Origin: Gemmatimonadota bacterium
GTDB taxonomy: Bacteria; Gemmatimonadota; Gemmatimonadetes; Gemmatimonadales; Gemmatimonadaceae
Direction of reading: 5' to 3'
Assembly: GCA_020161135.1 (NCBI GenBank)
Contig: JAIUOB010000005.1
Span: 62,001 to 126,000 of the forward strand
DNA: 64,000 nt
This document shows positions 63,880-64,000 of this stretch, in pieces; the first letter of the stretch is position 1, and every line of letters starts with the position of its first letter. The notes under the pieces were generated by a model, which worked only from the letters and a program-made list of their open reading frames with translations, did no database searches and was not told where the DNA came from. The translations under genes were made by a program, and so were the position numbers.

Positions 63880-64000
63880 ATGCGACCCCTCATTGGATTC
63901 GTACTGAAGCAACGCCTGCTCGTCCTCGCGGCGACGGCGCTGTTGATCGGCGTCGGCGTGTGGTCCGCCATGCGGCTGCCCATCGATGCCGTCCCCGACG
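63880..64000 (+). CDS. czcA: Heavy-metal efflux RND pump CzcA, N-terminal 40 codons only
   Basis: The ATG at 63880 opens a frame reading LIGFVLKQRLLVLAATALLI and MRLPIDAVPD, the TM1 and the LPIDAxPDxT start of CzcA-type pumps. The window ends here. Position after czcC and czcB makes the call secure despite its length. It lacks the long N-terminal extension of the other CzcA. Confidence 0.9.
   Translation, partial: MRPLIGFVLKQRLLVLAATALLIGVGVWSAMRLPIDAVPD

Overview
This is one contig window of a GC-rich chromosome. Every gene shows a strong G/C bias at third codon positions, so most opposite-strand reading frames are open but meaningless. The gene content fits a soil or sediment member of the Gemmatimonadota: secreted M1 peptidases, a secreted amidase and a GH9 glycosidase, many PAS sensors, short intergenic gaps and frequent GTG starts. 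That assignment is an inference from gene style, not from a marker gene. No rRNA, tRNA or CRISPR array was seen.

Positions 1-41,400 look like ordinary chromosome. They hold a multi-PAS hybrid kinase (cut by the window edge), a gamma-glutamyltransferase with a DinB-fold protein, a GH9 glycosidase, a thioredoxin-YtxJ fusion, two large secreted M1 peptidases and an esterase. Next come a chemoreceptor, a secreted amidase overlapping a CheB-CheR-PAS fusion, ArgJ, a persulfide-dioxygenase/rhodanese protein, a TonB receptor, SppA and an acyl-CoA dehydrogenase. The block ends with a diguanylate cyclase, a P1B-type ATPase, a PAS-GAF kinase, a Y-family polymerase, YbaK, a D-threonine-aldolase-like enzyme, RidA and an orphan OmpR-type regulator. 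Several intergenic gaps hold short tandem repeats (9, 12, 13, 14, 16 and 19 bp units) and three clear stem-loops.

At about 41,716 an S4-domain (Hsp15-like) gene is cut off at its 5' side. From there to the window end almost everything concerns metals, so I read this as the left edge of a metal-resistance island. Leftward, a CzcC-CzcB-CzcA RND pump and an HMA-CDF exporter form one operon in which every junction is an ATGA overlap, including two tiny reading frames. Divergently, across an ArsR-type operator, lie an ArsR/SmtB sensor, a P1B-type ATPase, a cytochrome c-FTR1 permease, Lgt, LspA, an adenylate-forming enzyme and a SAM methyltransferase. The ATPase, cytochrome-FTR1 permease and LspA are the parts of a pbr (lead resistance) operon. 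A second, CadC-like ArsR gene follows, then a His-rich secreted protein and a second CzcC-CzcB-CzcA operon that runs off the right edge.

The island shows wear. The cytochrome-FTR1 gene is interrupted by a complete IS481-family element with a 6-bp CCTAGG duplication and also carries a frameshift at a run of seven G. The adenylate-forming gene has an in-frame amber stop 37 codons before its apparent natural end. The C-terminal tail of a third ArsR gene survives as a fragment.
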